Below are positions 47,501 through 60,360 of a DNA stretch of 64,000 bases, piece after piece. Each line of letters opens with the position of its first letter. Within the stretch, counting starts at the first letter, position 1. Where the stretch lies: NCBI GenBank assembly GCA_905331475.1, contig CAJNYU010004459.1, positions 1 through 64,000 on the forward strand. The letters are read 5' to 3'. The notes under the pieces are model-generated. The model saw nothing but the letters and a program-made list of their open reading frames with translations, ran no database searches and was not told where the DNA came from. The stretch is from Rotaria socialis. Lineage: Eukaryota; Rotifera; Eurotatoria; Philodinida; Philodinidae. Made by a program: the position numbers and the translations under genes.

Positions 47501-50500
47501 CAAATTGAACATACAGAAGAACTTCGTCGACAATTTCAACGTGAAAAAGATGCTTTAGTTGATGACCTTGACAATGAAAAAATACTAAATTTGAAACTAA
47601 CAAAATCCAATCAAAAACTTACAAATGATATTACTGATCTTAATGTTGAATTAGAACGTTATAATACTATGATACAAAATGTTGATAAAACGAAACGTTC
47701 GTTTGAAAAACGTATTCAAGATGAGAAAAAAATACAAGAAAAACTGCGTCAAGAACGTGATCAAAATGAAAAGGACTTTCGGGACAGTGAAACACAACGT
47801 TTAAATCTATCGAAAGAGCTCAACGAACGAAACTATGCTTATGAAGATTTAGAAAAGCGTTTCAAAAAATTACGTATCGACAGTGAAGCAAGTCAGAACA
47901 CAGATGATGTTGGCAGATATATTCAAGAATTAGAAACTGTCAAACGAAATTACGGTAAGAAAACAAAATACGACGAGATGATTTCTCATTGGTACTTTAC
48001 TCAAGTGATAAATCCTTCTGTTTTTAGAATTGATGTTTGACGACCAGAAACATCAAATAACCGAACTTGAAGATGAGCTGCAAACGTCTGAAGATGCTCG
48101 TTTACGACTTGAAGTAAATATCGGCGCGTTGAAACAATCCATGGAGAAAGTAACACTGGATTGTAATAATGAAATTGATAATATTAAACGTTCAACAAAT
48201 CAACGATTAAAAGACTATGAATCCGACGTTCAAGAAGAACAAAAATCAAAACAACAAATAATTCAACAGCGTAAAAAACTTGAAACGGATCTTCAAAATG
48301 CGTATCAGCAAATCGAAGAAGCAAATAGGTCAAAAGAAGAAACCATGCGTAATAGTCGACGTTTACAAGTAAAGCAAATGTTAGTCTTAATATGAAAATT
48401 ATTCGATTGAATTTAGATTCAAATTCGCGATTTAACACGCCAATTAGAAGAATCTAAGCCTCTAGATACTGTATCAAATCAGGCCGTTAAAGAATGGCAA
48501 ACAAAATTAAAAGCATACGAACAAGCTATTGAACAATTATCAGAAGATAAAGATAATCTTGAACGGCAATTTCGTCAAATTCAAACAGAACGTGATGAAC
48601 TTCATGAAGAAATTTTGAATATTGGCCGAGATTGGTAGATTTTTCTTGATCCAGTGTTTTTTTGTGTTTTCGAAAACTTCTCTCTTGCTATTTAGCAATA
48701 CTCTTATCGATGAGAAACGTCGATTGGAATTACGTATCAATGAACTTGAAGGAGAATTCGAAGAAGAACAAATCAATTCAGAAATGAATAATGAAAAATT
48801 AAAAAGATTCGCCACGAACTATGAACAAGCTATGCTCGAATGCAATGCCGAGAAAGAGAAAAATACACAGCTTGAAGTAAATATTTCATAATAAGAAAAT
48901 GTTAAACTAGAGTGTTTCGTAAATAGATGATGCGTAGCAATTTTGAACGTCAAATTCGAGATTTACGTGAAAAACTTGAGACTTATGATGGATCTACAAT
49001 CGAACAAGCAAAAGCAAAAGTGGCTGGATATGAAGTTAAGATTCATGCGTATGAAGAACAACTTGATAATGAAGTTCGGTATGTTATTTAAAATCGTTGA
49101 AAGAAAAAGAAAACGATGACATTGATTTACTTTCGATATTTCAGAGAAAGACAAAAAGCGTCTCGAAATCTACGCTTACTTGAAAAACGACTACGTGAAG
49201 CATCGGCTATTGCCGAAGAAACACAAAAAACCGGAAATTATTATAAAGAAGAAGTAAGTAAAATTAATTTTGGCAATGAATTTTATTCTTTCTTTCTTTT
49301 TCGAGTTTGAAAAAGCTGATGTGCGTCTACGTAAAATGAAACGTACAGTAGACGAATTACAAGAAGATTTATCACAAACAAAACAACGTTTGCGTAAAGC
49401 TCAACGAGAAAAAGATGAAATTGAAGAAACGTCATATTCAAGAAGTCGGTAAGCAACTAATCTATAGATATTGATTAATTTTAATCTAGCTCTAATTCAA
49501 TATTTAAATATATATATATATATATATATATACTTTTTCTCTTCATGAACTAACATTCTATCAGAAGAGCATCGTCTATAGCTGATTCATTAACGCATCG
49601 AGGTTCTACCATCATGAGCATTGATGAAAGTGTTGAGGTATTCTACATAACATCACTTGTTTTGCTTTGTCACTGCTGTCTCCTTTGATAAATGTACACC
49701 ATTTCTCTTGCATTATTATATTCATATTTTCATGAATAATAATATTTGTTGATTACCCTAAAAGCATGTTGAATAATTTATTCTTTATATATACATCGAG
49801 AACTTCCTCGTAATGATAAATCGGTTTTGAATGGGAAAATAATATTTTAATTGAACGCCACTATTTAGTTAACCTCGAGAACAACAGGATAAAAGAAAGG
49901 AATTTTCAATTTTGATTTTGTGACTTTGTATATAAACAAATCGTAATGAGGGAAGTTTTTTTCTATGAATATTTTAGCGCTTATCATCATTCCTATTCGA
50001 ACACATAGCTATGACAAAAATATGCTTTTGTAAAAGACTGCTGCTCGCTAAGAATTTTCTTTACCTAAATCTCTACACTAATAAACTAAAAGCTCTAATT
50101 GCCTTCAAGTTGTTTATAATTTATCTGATGAATAAAATCTACCGGCTTTTCCCTAGTCTATTAGATATCGCGCCTACATGTCACAGAGGCTCACAAACAT
50201 TTTAATTTTCCTATAAATTTGTTTTCCACCAGAGATTTCCGGTGACGACAAGTTACCTTCAGACCACTTGATATTTGAAGCAGTAGTATAGGCTTGTCAA
50301 CAGCATACTTTGTACTCGACTAGAGCAATAAGCTAAAGTCACCATAACTCAAAAATTACATAATAAATGAATTTATTTAAAGCTCTGCATGCTTATTTAT
50401 TCAATTGACTCTATTCAATATATATATATATATATATTTCATCATTTTTAGCCCAACGACAACACTTAATTCTCCTGCTCTGTTCAAGAAAAAATCTTTA

Positions 50501-50644
50501 CCAACAACAAAAACTTATCCCGAAGTGTTCGATGATGATTTAACATCTGAATCAGCGAATGAAAGTTCAACAGAGACTCCTGATAGCGGCAATAATACTT
50601 TAAGAAATAGTGCAGCTGAAAGTTTCAACAACAGAAATTCGTAG
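41597..50644 (+). CDS. Non-muscle myosin II heavy chain
   Basis: Exons: 41597-42180, 42233-42353, 42515-42560, 42614-43182, 43235-43558, 43741-43849, 43901-44071, 44281-44468, 44527-44648, 44716-44785, 44841-45001, 45053-45365, 45426-45574, 45633-45747, 45800-45955, 46502-47954, 48028-48368, 48417-48634, 48696-48876, 48927-49078, 49145-49253, 49306-49448, 49565-49637 and a last exon about 50452-50644. The first 23 join in frame to 1,956 codons. Motor: SH3-like N-terminus, P-loop GESGAGKT (about 196), switch [11 protein letters not shown], switch [10 protein letters not shown], actin-binding [12 protein letters not shown] region [15 protein letters not shown] and converter [11 protein letters not shown]. 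One light-chain neck region is followed by about 1,100 residues of heptad coiled coil and a short polar tail. It forms bipolar filaments with light chains and drives actin contraction and cytokinesis. The polar tail and NNTNRS N-terminus suggest the non-muscle class. The last junction is out of phase as modelled. Confidence 0.92.
49508..49532 (+). repeat. (TA)n simple repeat in myosin intron
   Basis: An uninterrupted TA run within the intron between 49448 and 49565. A similar one lies at 50418-50437. Confidence 0.9.
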
Positions 50645-51144
50645 GGGAAAAGCTAGCATTATATTCCCATTCATTTTATATTATGTGTGCGTTTGCATAT
50701 TGTTTCCTTTTCGTTTTTTTTTTATTTTGAAAATTTATATATAGTAGTGAAAATATTTTGCTCAGGGTTCGAGCTCTTTTGTTTCTCCTTAATATGGTGG
50801 TCTAGTTCAGTTTTCTCTGCTATATAAGATATTTCATAGTTAGGAAAGAAAGTTCAATAGGAACATTCCATCTATGTTCTATTTTTATTTAACATCATTC
50901 TTGTTTAGCAGATTTTCAGTCATATATCCTTGAGAAGCTTCTTTTTTCTTCTTTATTTTGGTTATATTATGGCTCGTAAAGTATCGATAGTTGCCTTTTT
51001 TTTCTCCTATTTTATTGTCTTTTTCATATAAAATATATTCTCTCTATATTCGTTGCTGTATAGATATATAAACGGAACTGTCATGGAAAAGTATATCCTT
51101 CCTAAAGCGATTCAATGCAAAACAAAATGACTCTTTTATTATTA
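50645..51144. other. Convergent 3' region
   Basis: 500 bp of T-rich sequence between the myosin stop and the UNC93-like stop; presumably both 3' UTRs. Confidence 0.45.
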
Positions 51145-53349
51145 TTATTCCTTTTCATGACAACAGCAATAGCATATAAGTATAAAAATGACAACAAGTA
51201 ATAGACAAATGAGATTGATAATGAAAAATGATAATTGGCATAAGAGTAATGTACAAGCATAAGCGATTATACGGCCCACAGAACGCATGGCAAGTGATTG
51301 AGCAAATTTAGATGACGAAGAAAATTTAGTAGCATTACATAGGCAATCTAGATATAGATAGATAGATATATATATATGATTATCATTGATAGTAGTAGTA
51401 GTAGTTGAATTTCTTTCAAGTACTTACGAATGGCAATTGTTGTCCAAAGGCCAAGCACAATTCCGAAGAAAAAAAATGACATATGTTTCATATTCAATGT
51501 TGATATTCCATGTAGACTCGATGTTCGAGTGTAATATAAAAATCCCATGGTTAAAAAATGTAAAAGTGTGGTAAATGATACAGAACTCTAAAGAAAACAT
51601 TTTTTTTATTTCACATTAATTTTTCTTTCGTCTATTTTATTTACCATAATAGAAATGTGTTTAGTTACAAAAGCTAATATTGTACTGGATATCGTTCCAC
51701 CTAATCCATAGATAATCATCATTTCCACTGTATGTCGAAGACCAAAAAGACATGTGACATCAAACTAATATAAATAAACACCATCAATGATCATAATGGT
51801 TTCTTTCTTTTTGTTTCTTACTTTTGTAATATTACCAAAAAGATAACCTTCTTGAAAACCAATAAATAGTGCAAATAAATAATGACGATAACGAACAAGT
51901 CTTTTCGATGATGTTGTTATATTCATTTGTGCACTTTCATTTGAATAATATAATATTGACATACGTCTACTCATACTTAATATTGACGTTGTCCATTCAG
52001 CACCAGCTTGTGGTAATAAACTAATTATTGTTAATATAAGTAGACTGACAAAAAATATATAACGTGACGGTTCATTTTGCCATTCTAGAAAGATCGAAGA
52101 AAAAACAAATTAACTAAATTAGTCCAATATGATTACAAATAAAAACGAATGTACCTTGTTTTTTCTCGTTCAAATGTAGCGTTAAACTAACTATGGTTGG
52201 CGGTGGTGGTAGTCTTAGTATTTGATCATTTTCATCTTGTGAATCATTGAATTGTAAACATGGAATAACAAGACATGGCTGTGAACCAATTAAAATATAT
52301 TCACGTCGATATTGTTGAACTAGAATAATAGCAAATAGAAAAATGCCGCCAATAGTTAATGCTAAATGACATAGAGAATTGTAGATAAATGCAAATATAT
52401 TAAGTCGCATTGTTAAATTTTTAATGCTTTGAATAGGTAGTGACGTTGACAATTGTAATATATGATCGAAGGATTTTATTATCATACAACTGTAACTAAT
52501 CCCGCTTATGCCGGCACTCAAAAGTAATAAACGATAGTATGACTGAAAATATTGCATGACTACCCATGCACCAGTAAATATCGTTGCAATAACAATTAAT
52601 ATCTGTGAAAAACGATCGTAGGCCAATACATTCGATATTGTCCAACGGTATCGAACTAGATGTATGCGTGATGCATGTGCAGCTAAAACAAACGCTCCAA
52701 CTAAGGCACATAAATGAAATGTTAATAGCGATTGAAAACTAAGTTCATTCGAGTGTATAGATGTTTGTAAAACTTCAGTTGGAAAAAGACTAGCAAGCGC
52801 GAACAGGGATGCAAACGATCGAATAATAACCATACGATAGATAGATATTTTCGACATGGATGATGTATTTGAACAATCATTACTATCGTCGACAGATTCA
52901 GGTTCAGCGATAGAACTTCGTGTCGATACTGGATTTGTTGATGGTAATGTTGTACGCGATTTGGAATGTGCTGGTCGAAGTGCATGTACGGGTGAACCGA
53001 GTAGAAATGTAGCATTTTCTAATAGACAATCACTATCAGGCGAACGAACGGCTGGTTGACTTATACTGCGTTGTAAATGATCATTTTTACAATTTGCATA
53101 TGTACCATGAGCGGCATAGAGCGATCGGGTTGTATGAACATGACCATTTATAGATGACCCTGAGGATGACGATGAAATCATCTGTATACGATTATTCATA
53201 TGGATATGATCATGTTTTGATGTGTTGATAGCAATTTGATAGCTATTACGACGCGGTTGAATGTCGTTCATAATCGATGAATAATATTGACGATGGTATG
53301 GCGAACTTGAGAACCTTTGAATAAAATAACCGTCCGTATCTTTGTTCAT
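51145..53349 (-). CDS. UNC93-like multi-membrane protein
   Basis: Exons: 53349-52155 (coding part), 52084-51822, 51764-51645, 51587-51428, 51347-51145. Phases fit; about 646 residues. The ATG at 53349 is preferred over 53376 because a splice acceptor (TATCTAG, edge at 53363) lies between them. A donor at 53838 (TTAG|GTAAGT) suggests a 5' UTR intron. The first about 160 residues are polar, Ser/His-rich and probably cytosolic. About 11-12 hydrophobic spans follow. Features that recall UNC93/MFS-type proteins are the FIGFQEGYLFGNITKFDVTC stretch (compare F-x-x-G-x-x-x-GDFTK..V-x-C in UNC93 proteins) and the RHTVEMMIIYGLGGTISS span. UNC93 members act as ion-channel regulators or receptor chaperones. 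The similarity is limited, so another MFS-like family is possible. The C-terminus has a CYCCCHEKE tail that could be palmitoylated (inference). Confidence 0.5.
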
Positions 53350-53363
53350 ATTGATTGTGGTTT

Positions 53364-54716
53364 CTAGATAGGGCATAAAGAAGAATAAGAAGAAGAAAAA
53401 ACGAAATTGTTTTCTTTTCTAACACCAAAACTTCTCGTGACGATCGAAGCAGTTGAGTAATCCACTCAAGGAAACCTTGAGAAGGATTCTCTTTCTAATT
53501 TTTTTTCATGTCTCCTGTTATTCTTGAAACAATCTATGCATGCTGTTTTTCCTTTTTTTTGCTTCCATCTGTCGACTGCTCTAATGATTATAAGCCCAAA
53601 TCCAGATACACACAAAAAAAAAAGAAATAGAGTCATTCATATCGAGAATTTTTTATATTCTTAAGGATCTAAACATAGAAGAATCTTGCCATTGACATAA
53701 ATGAATGATCGTGCTGCATCCACTTTTCTTTTTCGTAATCAGTGTCTGTCAAATAGTCTTGTGAGATTAGCGTGTATGTAAATGACATGTTCACATTTAC
53801 TTAACATGCAAAATTAATATATGGGTATAGAGACTTACCTAACATGCTTATAATCTGTGCTAGAGCAATGATGTTGAATCTTTGTATTTTTCTTCTTTTA
53901 TCTGATTGATCCAATCTGAATGAAGATCCATCATCATCAATTCTGCTTTGTTAACAACATAACACAACCGACCGGATCGTCATGATCTGTTGTTAACAGA
54001 ATCGATCATAGTAATGGCACATCTCTTTGCTGTTCTGTTTAGCTTTTTTCGTTCTAGTCGTCATCATCATCATCATCAACAGAGCCGACATCATGTTCTC
54101 TGCTACTTTTTTTCCTTTTGTACTTAGGCGTTATAAATTGTAAAGAGAGGAAATAGCTCACTTGTTTAGCATTCTTTTTCTCACTCTATTTTCCTTTTCT
54201 ATGTGTCTCTCTTTTTGCTGCATTGATAAACAAGACAGACAGAGAGAGAGAGAGAATTCAGTTTGCATTGAGTGGTACTAGTTGAGGGTCCGACCGTAGC
54301 GTACGAATGAAGTGAGTCTTCGTCAGTCGACTCGCATATTTGAAACAAAAGAATGAGTCGATTAGTGCTGACGGGCCAACCTCTTGATTGAAGAAATCTC
54401 CACTAACGTTAGCGGCATGCACGTTCATCACCAATTTCATTACTTCATCGTTCTTTCTCCGATCAATTCCACTTAGATTCTTTCGTGTCTCTTTTTTCTA
54501 GACATAACTTTGGCTTAACAGTTTAACAGATATATCTCGGGTTGTTTTTTTTTCCTTCTTCTTCTTCTTCTTCTTCTTCTTTTCTAGTTCATTCTCTCAG
54601 AAATATTGAATTTTTGATGACTTTGTCCTCATATATTTTATTCCATTTTCCGCACCGTCTGATATGCAATTGAATCGGAAATACGATTTTCTGAACACGT
54701 ACGAAAATTTTATCAA
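53364..54716. other. Upstream region of UNC93-like gene
   Basis: Holds the inferred 5' UTR intron (53364-53838) and then gene-free sequence with simple repeats: (ATC)n near 54060-54080, (AG)n near 54238-54256 and (CTT)n near 54554-54581. No other gene supported. Confidence 0.45.
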
Positions 54717-55832
54717 CTATAAAGCATGATGAAAAATCAAGAGAATAACTATAAGATAAACAAGAAACAGAAGTATAAAATGAATAAGATCATGTCCACT
54801 ACTTGAATTATTTGGTACTATTGTTCGCCAATTCAATTCACTTATATATGGTGAACGTATTGTTTTTGCTTGGTTCCATGCGTGATAAACAAGATAGGTA
54901 GTTTTCTTATCAAGTCCAACAATAATTGAGTTATGTCCCGGTCCCATAATAATATCTTTTATTGAATGTGTAATTCGAGCTTGATTAGTTGAATCTTCTG
55001 TATACGGTCCCATAGGCGACGAATAAGCAATCCCATAATCAACACCATACGATGTATTTTGCCAATTGCCACCACTATAGAAACATATATATACTCCTGA
55101 TTCTTGTTGCCAAGTCGCTGCACCTTCCAACGTATACCAGTCATAGATGTCATGGTACATAGATCGATTACGTTCGTAAAGTTGCCAATCATGTTGTGCG
55201 CGTAAAACAATACTTTCATTACCAGCTAATCGAGTCATATTATTAATAAGACGATCAACTACAATACCTGTTCCAACACGATAATTATTATTTTTATCAA
55301 GAAAATCTCGACTATAAAATAGATACCATTGGCCATCTTTTTGATCTTGAAATGGATGAGGATCAATAGCAAATGAAAGTTGTGTTACATTAGTTAATTC
55401 TATCGATTGACTATCATAGTAGGGACCCAGTGGTGAACTCGATGATACAACACGTAAACGATGTTGTTTATCGTCAAATCCAACGGAATAAAATAAATAG
55501 AAAATATTATCTTTTTCAGCTATTTCAGGTGCCCAATATGAAAAAGGTTGATCGGGCTGTTCTATCACATTTAGAATATCACCAGAATATGTCCATTCAA
55601 TTAGATCATCAGATCTAAGCGATGGAAAAGTAGTTTTATTTTCACTCAAAACAACACCAGTACCGATCATATAATAAGTTCCATTGAATTCAAATGTAAA
55701 TGGATCTGCTAAATAATTAGGCCATATTGGATTTTTAGGATATTCTGTAATACCTTGTGGTACAAATATGGCATTAATAGTACCGATTATAATGAAAATG
55801 ACTAAACAACTCCTATCAATTGCGTTTTTCAT
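54717..55832 (-). CDS. GH43-type arabinanase/xylosidase-like glycosidase
   Basis: Intronless, 371 residues from the ATG at 55832. The frame is open 13 codons further up, but 55832 places a charged start before the hydrophobic signal (about 9-25). A five-bladed propeller glycosidase of family 43 is indicated by NYLADPFTF (Asp43, general base), FAIDPHPF (Asp157, pKa modulator), YTLEGAATW (Glu236, general acid) and MGPGHNSI (His300), plus repeated blade motifs such as YLFYS and SPLGPY. Family members cleave arabinan or xylan side chains in plant cell walls. The enzyme is predicted to be secreted, with many N-glycosylation sites. The C-terminal NNSSSG followed by about 22 hydrophobic residues looks like a GPI-attachment signal or a tail anchor. 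An intronless plant-polymer enzyme among multi-intron genes fits the known horizontal acquisitions of bdelloids, with a eukaryote-style anchor added (inference). Substrate unproven. Confidence 0.8.
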   Translation of the reverse strand: MKNAIDRSCLVIFIIIGTINAIFVPQGITEYPKNPIWPNYLADPFTFEFNGTYYMIGTGVVLSENKTTFPSLRSDDLIEWTYSGDILNVIEQPDQPFSYWAPEIAEKDNIFYLFYSVGFDDKQHRLRVVSSSSPLGPYYDSQSIELTNVTQLSFAIDPHPFQDQKDGQWYLFYSRDFLDKNNNYRVGTGIVVDRLINNMTRLAGNESIVLRAQHDWQLYERNRSMYHDIYDWYTLEGAATWQQESGVYICFYSGGNWQNTSYGVDYGIAYSSPMGPYTEDSTNQARITHSIKDIIMGPGHNSIIVGLDKKTTYLVYHAWNQAKTIRSPYISELNWRTIVPNNSSSGHDLIHFILLFLVYLIVILLIFHHAL

Positions 55833-56214
55833 AAAGTAATATACTATAAAGATAAAAAAATAACACAACACAGAATGAATGACGTGGATAAAGAATGCTG
55901 GTTTTTGTTGCCTTTAGAGAATTTCGTTGTTTCTCTATCGTTGTTTTACTATTATTACTATGTTTTCAATATGATAATATTAATCTTATTATTTTTGCCA
56001 AGAGAAAAAAAAGCTTACGTTAGTTTAAGTTCATGGACACTCTATTTTTTTCTTGCGTCGTTCTATTCATAATTGTATGCATATACGAGCGACATATGTA
56101 CATTTCGTCTATGATTGGTCAGTGAAATATTCCATTAGATAAAGATAAAGTTTGATTCACGAATATCTTCTTTCATATCTCGTCTTTTTTTTCGTTTTGT
56201 TAAACATTTTGAGA
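55833..56214. promoter_or_regulatory. Divergent upstream region, GH43/ARP2
   Basis: Only about 380 bp separate the divergent start codons of the glycosidase and ARP2, so both core promoters must lie here. No specific motif was identified. Confidence 0.4.
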
Positions 56215-57822
56215 ATGGATTCAGCAGGTAGAAAAGTTATCGTATGCGATAATGGTACAGGCGTAAGTAGTCGAGTATTTTCAATCAAATACATGTTCGA
56301 TAAACGTTTTTTCTCGTTGTTTTACAGTACATTAAATGTGGCTATTGTACTTCGAATTTTCCTGATTTTCATTTTCCATGTATGGTTGGTCGACCGTTGA
56401 TTCGTTCTCGTGCAAAAGTTAATAATATTGAAGTTCAAGACATAATGGTTGGTGATGAAGGTATGTCAGTCGAAATACAGTTGACACTTTTATTTTATCC
56501 TATTTTTTCTTCTAGCACAAAAAGTTCGACAAATGCTTGAAATCAATTATCCTGTTGAAAATGGTATTGTTAATAATTGGGATGATATGAAACATGTCTA
56601 TACATATTTATTTGGTCCCAAAAAGATGAATATTAATCCTAGTGATGCTAAAATTTTACTAACAGAAGCACCACTTAATCCAGTTAAAAATCGTGCAAAA
56701 ATGTTAGAAGTTATGCTTGAACAATTTCAATTTCATGAATGTTCACTGGCCTATCAAGCTATATTAACATTGTATGCTCAAGGAATTTTAACTGGTGTTG
56801 TGGTTGATATTGGTGATGGTGTAACACATATTTGTCCAGTTATTGATGGATTTTGTTTGCAAAATTCAATTGCCCGACTTAATATTGCTGGACGAGACAT
56901 AACAAGATATTTAATTCGCTTATTACTTCTACGTGGGGTAAATAGATTTCTTTCTAGTATGACGCTGGAGATTCGCACAGTTCTATAAATAGAGACTGAT
57001 GTGTTACTTTTGTTTAACCTTTTGAGTGGATAAAATGCACGTAAAAAAGTTTCTGTCTACTTGACTGATGAGTTTCTTTAGTACTTGCGTATATATCCTG
57101 TGTTAATGTTATTTCGTGATAGTCGATGAAATTCCGGAATCCCAAGGGTAGCTTGAATAAGAGTGTGTATGAAATATTGAATTGATATCGAGTCACATGC
57201 AATAGTAAAAATCATAAAATAATTTTTTTTTCAGTATGTATTCAATCAATCGGCTGATTTTGATACTGTTCAACAAATCAAAGAAAAACTTTGCTACGTT
57301 GCACATGATCTTGATCAAGAACGCCAGTTAGCATTGGATACAACAGTTCTAGTTGAAAGTTATACATTACCCGATGGTCGAACAATAAAATTATCTGGCG
57401 AAAGATTCGAAGCCCCTGAAGTGCTCTTTCGCCCATCGTTATTAGGTTTAGAAGTGAAAGGTGTTGCCGAACAAGTATTCAAAGTCATAAATAGTGCACC
57501 TATGGATGATCGACGTAAACTCTACAAACAAATTGTACTTAGCGGCGGCACAACAATGTATCCAGGATTTGGTACGCGTCTCGAACGTGAATTAGAAAAA
57601 CTTTATGAAGAACGAATTCTCAAAGGACAATCCGATAAATCGGCTAAGAATGTTATTTGTATTGAAGCTCCGCCACGCAGAAAGAATATGGTGTTTTTAG
57701 GTGGTGCTGTTTACGCTAATTTAGTTAAAGACACGCCAGCTCAATGGATATCTCGACGTGATTATGAAGATCAAGGCATTGAACGTTGCGTACAACGATT
57801 GAATCAAATATGTCCACGATAA
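56215..57822 (+). CDS. ARP2: Actin-related protein 2
   Basis: Exons 56215-56262, 56328-56460, 56516-56937 and 57235-57822 give 396 residues, about the usual length. The N-terminus [16 protein letters not shown] matches animal ARP2 closely. Further agreement: [96 protein letters not shown] and [14 protein letters not shown]. The actin fold binds ATP through the DNGTG and DIGDGVTH loops. In the Arp2/3 complex ARP2 forms, with ARP3, the template for branched actin filaments. Small departures from usual ARP2 ([12 protein letters not shown] for AGSNFPEHIFPA; VDIGDG for VDSGDG) are seen. The start is fixed by homology. Introns are 53-65 bp except the last (297 bp). Confidence 0.95.
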
Positions 57823-58068
57823 AAAAAAAGAATGATTATGATTTTAGCATTTATTTAAAACAATAATTCCAATTAGTCATGTCTGATTCTTTTGCTTCGT
57901 TTTCTTTCCATTGTGAACTTATCTGCTAGTGCAATTTGTTTTCTTTTTAATACGAGTGTGCGTGTTACTTTGCTTGTCTTTTATTTTCTTCTCTGGTAAT
58001 TCTCTACATTTATTTATCATCGAATGAACTGCACTTGTAGATTAATATCGATCATTTGTTGAGACACA

Positions 58069-60360
58069 ATGGTTGATCGAATTCGTTGTGCATCTATTAT
58101 ATTGACTATCGTTAGTATTGGATTTGTGGTTGGTGGTTGCTTACTAATTGCGTTTGGTGATTCACTTATTAAAAAGATTGTTAATAATGTATAAAATAAT
58201 TCTTCTTGTTTTTTAAATCTAATTCTATCTTTTAAATTGCGAAGGAATGCCAATTGAAACCGGGAACAATTATTTACAGTAATTGGCGGGATTCTCCTGT
58301 GCCATATTATATATCAATTTATGTATTTGATCTTCAAAATACAGAGTTTCTCAATGGTACATCGAAACCAAGCCTTAAACAGCGAGGTCCGTTTGTCTAT
58401 AAGTGAGCTTGATGACAGTCTCTATTGATAGAAAATTTATATGATTCTCTTCTCTTAAGGGAAGTACGAACAAAAATAAATTTAGAAGAATATGAAAATG
58501 AAACAATTTCCTATCAAGAACCACGTACGTATACATTTGATGCAGCACGATCAGCAGAACCTGATACAATAAATGTAACAACAATAAATCTTGTGTATAT
58601 GGTAAAATAAAATATTGTCTATTGAGCATTTTGCTAATATAATCCATTCATAGATATTAGTGAACTATCTTCAAATGGAACATGTTCCGTCTATATTTCG
58701 ACGTATAGTTGGAGAATTACTATCAGTTCAAGAGAAACCAATTATGCAACATACTGTGCAAGAACTTCTTTGGGGTTATACAGATCCATTATTACGTATT
58801 CTTAAAACTGAATTTCCAGATATTATCTCGGATGATCGTGTATCGGTTTTTGATGCATCGGTAATTTAGAAGTCTTTTATTATATGAGTATTTAATTTGT
58901 TAGATCAAGAAGATTAAATAGAATTATTTAAAGACGCGCTAAAAACATGTAGAAAAGCCTTATCAAATACACCTGTGCTATTTTAGGACGTCTAGATAAA
59001 GACGAGAGATAAAGAATAGTGAGGCTTATTTTTGTGTTAATTTGAGAAACGTTATGATCAAAAATTATGGACTCCGAGACGAGAGCAAAATCATGATAGC
59101 AGTAGCTGACTAAGCTATTGCTCTATTTCAGGTCAGTGGAGCCGGATCAAACATCTATTTGGTGAATAATGGTGTTGGTCGTGATGCAAATTTTAATGAC
59201 CGTATTAATGAAGTTGGTCTAGTTGAACGATTTAATTTTGAATCAAAATTGTCATACTGGTCGAATGAATATGCAAATATGATTAATGGAACAGATAGTA
59301 CATTGTGGCATCCGTCTACACGTAAAAATGAACGTATTTATTCATTTATTGCGGATATTTGTCGATCAGTTTATCTTGATTACAATGAAACACGCACGAA
59401 TAACTTTAATATTGAAACTTATCATTATACATTACCAAATAGTGTATTTTCAAATTCAACAGACAACGAAGGTTTCTGTTTGAATTCTACAATTGCTAAT
59501 AAAACGAATGAAGTTGAATGTTTGCCAAGTGGTCTATTTTCATTGAAAACATGTATACGTTGTAAGGAAATTTATTCTAAGCAGTTCAACTATTTATTTT
59601 TAATTGTTTTTCTTACATATCTATTTAGTTCCTGAGAGTATGATATCAATACCATTACCTATTATTGGATCAAGTCCACATTTTCTGGCAGCTGATCCTG
59701 CTGTACAAAATGCTGTTTATGGATTAGAACCTGATGATATCGCACATCGTAGTTTTGTCGATATAGAACCACTTACAGGCAGTTAGTAGTCGATAGTTTA
59801 AAAGAGATTAATAGAAAATAATATTTATTTTATTTTATTTTAATTAAATATTAGTTGTCATGAATGGATCACGACGACTTCAAGTCAATTTAAATGTTAT
59901 TAATGATTCAGCTATAAGGTACGTATCTATAAAGATTAATATTTAATGAAAACAATTATCGAATTATTCTAGTGCAATTTCTCGTATACGTCCACTTGTT
60001 TATCCAATGATATGGATTGATGAAGTCAGTTCGACGATATTGAAAACATTAAATGATTTATTTATTTATTATATTTTAGCATGCTGAAATCGATAAACTG
60101 AATGCAGATAAATTTCGTAAAAAAGTAACTGTGCCAATTACGGCACTTCACGTTATGAAATATCTTATACTCAGCATTGGTATTGCTTTATTTGTTATTG
60201 TACTTGGTTTAATAGCATTTAGTCGATATAGAGTATGTTATTTAAAAATTTATCTTTCATTTTTTCATATTGTTTTTATTATATGTGTTCACAGACCAAT
60301 ACATCGGGTCCTGCATTTCCAAAGCCTACTGCAGATGAAACATCACCATTACTTTTTTAA
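58069..60360 (+). CDS. CD36/LIMP-2 family lysosomal membrane protein
   Basis: Exons: 58069-58188, 58245-58401, 58460-58601, 58654-58860, 59132-59561, 59629-59781, 59855-59928, 59973-60024, 60080-60232, 60295-60360. All phases fit; 517 residues. Topology is typical: N-terminal membrane span (about 8-28), large ectodomain, C-terminal span (LILSIGIALFVIVLGLIAF) and a short tail. Family landmarks are the WRDSPVPYY and GPFVYKEVRTK segments, many N-glycosylation sites, a late cysteine group (FCLN, ECLPSG, KTCIR), PHFLAADP and LNVINDSAI. The tail ends DETSPLLF, which carries an acidic dileucine-type lysosomal sorting signal (E/D-x-x-x-L-L), so LIMP-2 is a closer match than plasma-membrane CD36. LIMP-2 carries glucocerebrosidase to lysosomes and transports lipids; the ligand here is unknown. 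It starts 246 bp after the ARP2 stop. Confidence 0.88.

Noticed and set aside
46337-47603. Antisense frames across the myosin tail
   Set aside because: Shadows of the coiled-coil coding sequence on the other strand.
49502-49532. CRISPR-like or satellite array
   Set aside because: Only a TA dinucleotide run; no spaced repeats anywhere in the window fit a CRISPR array.
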